38,785 nt of DNA from Globomyces pollinis-pini. Taxonomy: Eukaryota; Chytridiomycota; Chytridiomycetes; Rhizophydiales; Globomycetaceae. Below are positions 35,880-38,785 of the stretch, piece by piece; the first letter of the stretch is position 1; every line of letters begins with the position of its first letter. Location: the NCBI GenBank assembly GCA_025399215.1, contig MU621131.1:55620-94404 (forward strand), in the 5' to 3' direction. The notes under the pieces are model-generated. The model was not told the origin of the DNA, did not search any database, and was given only the letters and a program-made list of their open reading frames with translations. A program made the position numbers and the translations under genes.

Positions 35880-37344
35880 TTACTCTAATGAACTATCCAA
35901 AACTGTGGTTACATCTTGAACCAGTTTCAAATCCTCTAAAAATGGAATCAAATCCAACAGTTCTACATCCGTTGGGTCATCAAACCAAGTGGTGATGGGA
36001 ATAGCATTAGATGGATGAAACATATAACAACTTGGTTGATTATCAATAATGATCACACTTTTTAGATTTCGACCCAGTAATGAAAGATCCTAAGATTTAA
36101 TATTGACAAACAATACTTTGACATAATTTCCTTTGTGGTGGATACATGATTCTCGAAAGAGTCTGTGTTTCACGTATCGATGTGGATCAAGCATGTCCAT
36201 TACTGGATTGGCATACTATAGGTAAATAAGAATAAAGACATACTTTAGATAGGGATGCAGTAAACACAACTAGTTCATATTGAGTAGACAACTTTCTCAG
36301 AAATTCGTCAACTCCCGGTCTTTTTAAAACATAAACTTGATGGACAGTTTTGTCGATTTCCACTTGTATAATAAAATCCGCTTTTGCAACTGGCTATATT
36401 TCTGTTAAAATTTTACTTTGGTATACCTTGAATGAAGAATGAACAAGAGTTTCATCCAAGTCAAGTACTAGACATTTCTTATTCGCAAATTCTGGCGCAA
36501 TTGGTGGTAAAAGTCCATTCTCAGCCTAAAATAAGAATGAGTAACTGTGCAAGAATGTAGTTGAAGTGATGTTGACAAGAATTTGAAATTTTAAACAAAA
36601 CTATCAATATTCAATTGAGGAGTTGTCAAATAAGAGAATGTCAAATAAGAGAATGACAACATTCAAATGATATGTTATGATATAAATGAGACTAGAAAAA
36701 GCGGGTGTTCAAATCCATCCGAATGACAAAAAATAATGAACGATATGCCATAATGAAGACTGATTCTGCTGTAATTTGAATAAAATTTGTCACACTATTT
36801 GATACTGCGTGTATTGATATTGACTGGCGAATTTGTAATATAACAAAACGGGCGATGTCATGATTGGATTTGAGGGGTGTTACAAGAATACAAATGAAAA
36901 AAGAAACACAGAAAAGAAAAAGCATACCGTTGAATGAACTCCAGACATTTTTGAAGGAGTTTGCGATAAATTTGAAAGGGGGACTGCCCTCAGTCTTGTT
37001 TCTCTTTCCGCCTGACAAAAGCAAGGAAATAGACAAGAGAGGAAAGTAGCAAATCCAGATTTATTTTCTTCATGAACGACATTAACAGTAGGTTGTAAAG
37101 ATGGTTTTTCTTGTAGTGGTTTTTGAGCTAAAAGGATGTTAAAGGGGTTAAAAGTACCTAAAGATAAGAGAAAAGGGGCAATACCATTAATATTTGAGTT
37201 TACTTTTTTCATAGCAGCCTCTAATTTAGTTTTTGAGTGAGGAACTAAAGAAGGAGCTGCCTGAGTGATAATATTAGCGGGAGAAATCTGATTTGGAGAA
37301 GGAGAAGGTTTTTTATCATTATTTGAGTCTGGAGAAGAGTCCAT
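35880..37344 (-). CDS. PSR1: FCP1/SCP-type phosphatase, PSR1-like
   Basis: Five exons (37344-36928, 36525-36427, 36393-36244, 36215-36117, 36089-35880) with introns of 402, 33, 28 and 27 nt give 324 residues. The catalytic motif DxDxT is Asp161-Leu-Asp163-Glu-Thr in [16 protein letters not shown]. Next are [36 protein letters not shown], the insertion-loop region [17 protein letters not shown], and [20 protein letters not shown], all assembled by splicing. The N-terminal half is low-complexity with a cysteine patch ([10 protein letters not shown], about residue 105) suited to palmitoylation, as in plasma-membrane Psr1/Psr2 of yeast and human SCPs. The first intron is exceptionally long for this genome and could hide a small exon. 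Exon 1 contains two possible frame-neutral introns (27 and 30 nt). Confidence 0.88.
36526..36927 (-). other. 402-nt first intron of the PSR1-like gene
   Basis: More than ten times the modal intron length. Donor GTATGC and acceptor TTTTAG join ACG and GCT in phase. It holds a 2 x 15-bp tandem repeat (36626-36655). An open frame at 36692-37036 on the same strand overlaps it in another frame and is not conserved-looking. Confidence 0.6.
36626..36655. repeat. Tandem repeat, 2 x 15 bp
   Basis: TCAAATAAGAGAATG twice in direct succession, inside the long first intron of the PSR1-like gene. Confidence 0.7.
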
Positions 37345-38752
37345 TGTTTGGTAATACTACAGCGTTCAAGTTGAGTTTTGTATGAATTATTGTCTGATTT
37401 ATGCAATGAATCAGATATTGTTTTGTGGGGTAAAAGTAGTAGAAGTAAGGAATAAGGAGCAAGAGCAAATAGTTAAAGAAGGGAGTGGCTTTGCGTGATT
37501 CAATACTCAACCAAACCTAAAACAAACACAAAAGAATTCTTGAAATTCTTGCTTATTCTTCTTCTATTTGGTTCTTTACATCAAAGAAAGTCCTTTGTTG
37601 TAACGGAAATCAGAAAATTAATTCCTCTCTTAAACTCATCCAAAAACACGAAATTAAAATCACAACAAGCCTAATGCAACTCCCTAAACTATTCTTATTA
37701 TACTTTACATTCCTCTATATAATATCCATAAACAGATCTCTCTCCCTTTCTGTTTTTGGAGTTTGGCTCAGTCGGAGCCCTAATTCTCTTTAACTACTTG
37801 ATCTCGTCTGATTAGCATTCCACATTCCTTCTTTGTATCTTTATATCTATTCCTTGATTTTTCTGTACTTTAGGTAGTTATATTGATGAATGATATATAA
37901 TCATTGACAACAACTTTAATATTTCAGTGTTGGAGGATTTTCTCTGACGAGTTTATAAAAAACAATTAGACGCGGCCTCCTTCTGGCCATTCGTTAATCA
38001 AAACTCTCGGGGTTTTATTTCAAAGCAATCAATTTAAGTTGTTTCAGATTCCACATGATTATTGTTGGGCTGTTACTATTCACGATTAACATATACACTG
38101 TTAAAAAAAAGCATATTGAAGAATATAAGTTTTAAATTCATATTTCTCTACGGCTCAAAATCTTTGTAAACTACTCAATGGTGCCTTTCGGGTTATTGGG
38201 ATCTAAAAACAAACGGTCCCAATCATACAATAGTTCAGAATATCATAGCAGATTATGAACCAGATAAGATAAATAGTAAGAAAGGCAATAATATTGATAG
38301 ATCGCTTGGTGATGATAAATCGAATAAAACCACGGTTCCTTATGGATCATCCACTCAATACTAAATAAATCAGTCACATAATAGATTTCATTTAGTCTCG
38401 ATTTAATCGTTGAGGTAAACGTTTTCAAAATCTATTATCGGATAGGTCCGTGACCCCCACCCGTCCAACAACTTGTCCAGTCCGTTTGAATAGATCATCT
38501 TAGTCAAGTAACTTGAATTGGAAATTTCATTCAATTTCACTTGATTCCAGAGAATCACATCACAAATAACAATCCGTTAAACCACTGTCACGTCAAAACT
38601 TCATGTTTCATCAACTTGGGCTACTGGGTACCGATTACAACACCTTCAAATCCCGAATACAACTCCTTCATTCACGTTGCAGCCAAGGAAGTTATTCTAG
38701 CCCAACACATTGGCTTGACTGACTATGGTAGCATCACCTTCCAAAATTCACT
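37345..38752. other. 1.4-kb right flank, no gene seen
   Basis: Upstream of the PSR1-like gene. Short frames (37319-37510 -, 38243-38428 -, 38541-38771 +) lack features or proper starts. A 5-bp GGCTC/GAGCC hairpin at 37765-37779 is too weak to call an RNA. Confidence 0.45.
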
Positions 38753-38760
38753 ATATAAAA
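38753..38760 (+). promoter_or_regulatory. TATA box at the right edge, for a gene beyond the window
   Basis: The context ACTATATAAAATCACCAC is very like the MLRQ-3 promoter (GGTATATAAAATCACAG). No ATG follows before the window ends at 38785, so the gene, if any, starts outside. Confidence 0.4.
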
Positions 38761-38785
38761 TCACCACTTGATCCATTCAAATTAT

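Noticed and set aside
36705..36725. GTGTTCAAATCC, considered as a tRNA T-arm
   Set aside because: The flanks do not pair as a T-stem and no acceptor stem or anticodon arm can be drawn.
36692..37036. 114-residue minus-strand frame across the PSR1-like first intron
   Set aside because: Overlaps exon 1 in another frame and is not compatible with the phosphatase; hydrophobic by composition.
37765..37779. GGCTC/GAGCC hairpin, considered as a small RNA
   Set aside because: Only five base pairs and no further structure.
38541..38771. 76-residue plus-strand frame at the right end
   Set aside because: Begins at TTG rather than ATG, no recognised domain, and overlaps a TATA box.
1..38785. Search for transposons, CRISPR or prophage
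   Set aside because: No transposase or reverse transcriptase frames, no terminal repeats with target duplications, and the window is eukaryotic.

Overview
This is nuclear DNA of an AT-rich, gene-dense fungus, most likely an early-diverging (non-Dikarya) lineage. Evidence: about 36 spliceosomal introns can be placed, most only 24 to 36 nt long with GT...TAG ends. Fungal proteins are present (PEX14, NUS1, NOP16, a PSR1-like phosphatase, Ecl1-like zinc-binding proteins). A secreted von Willebrand factor D plus EGF-like wall protein and complex I-type MLRQ/B12D proteins argue against budding or fission yeasts. The species cannot be named from the sequence alone. One 340-nt run of N (11200-11539) is an assembly gap. 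No transposon, tRNA, rRNA or CRISPR was seen. Layout, left to right. 0.6-2.6 kb: a bHLH factor, a synaptobrevin R-SNARE and a first MLRQ/B12D gene. 3-5.8 kb: PEX14 and two CxxC Ecl1-like genes on the minus strand. 6.4-8.6 kb: a short-chain dehydrogenase and a MAT2B-like gene sharing a 46-bp divergent promoter. 9.1-10.7 kb: Ecl1-like A, a bHLH gene, and Ecl1-like B divergent from it across an 18-bp E-box palindrome. 12-14.9 kb: an MFS transporter and 3-hydroxyanthranilate dioxygenase. 15-18 kb: three related bHLH genes. 18.7-24.4 kb: a segmental duplication of [truncated hemoglobin - MLRQ/B12D - bHLH], followed at 24.66 kb by Ecl1-like C divergent from the second bHLH. 25.6-27.1 kb: two more bHLH genes. 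27.8-37.3 kb: conserved single-copy genes (serine racemase, vWD/EGF wall protein, NOP16, a small membrane protein, NUS1, a TSTD2/TrhO-like rhodanese, a PSR1-like phosphatase). 37.3-38.8 kb: no gene seen, with a TATA box at the very end that probably serves a gene beyond the window. The main accessory feature is an array of nine small bHLH genes in 27 kb. They fall into three subfamilies of three and all end in a short hydrophobic tail (consensus PMx[IL]xN[LI][LI]) at or near the C-terminus. They interdigitate with three small Ecl1-like zinc-binding genes of a CxC subtype, two tail-anchored truncated hemoglobins and two MLRQ/B12D genes. A reasonable inference, not shown by the sequence, is an expanding regulatory and respiratory-stress locus: E-box-binding bHLH dimers, small zinc proteins, and mitochondrial or oxygen/NO-handling effectors. 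Conserved E-box and AP-1-like sites lie in the relevant promoters.
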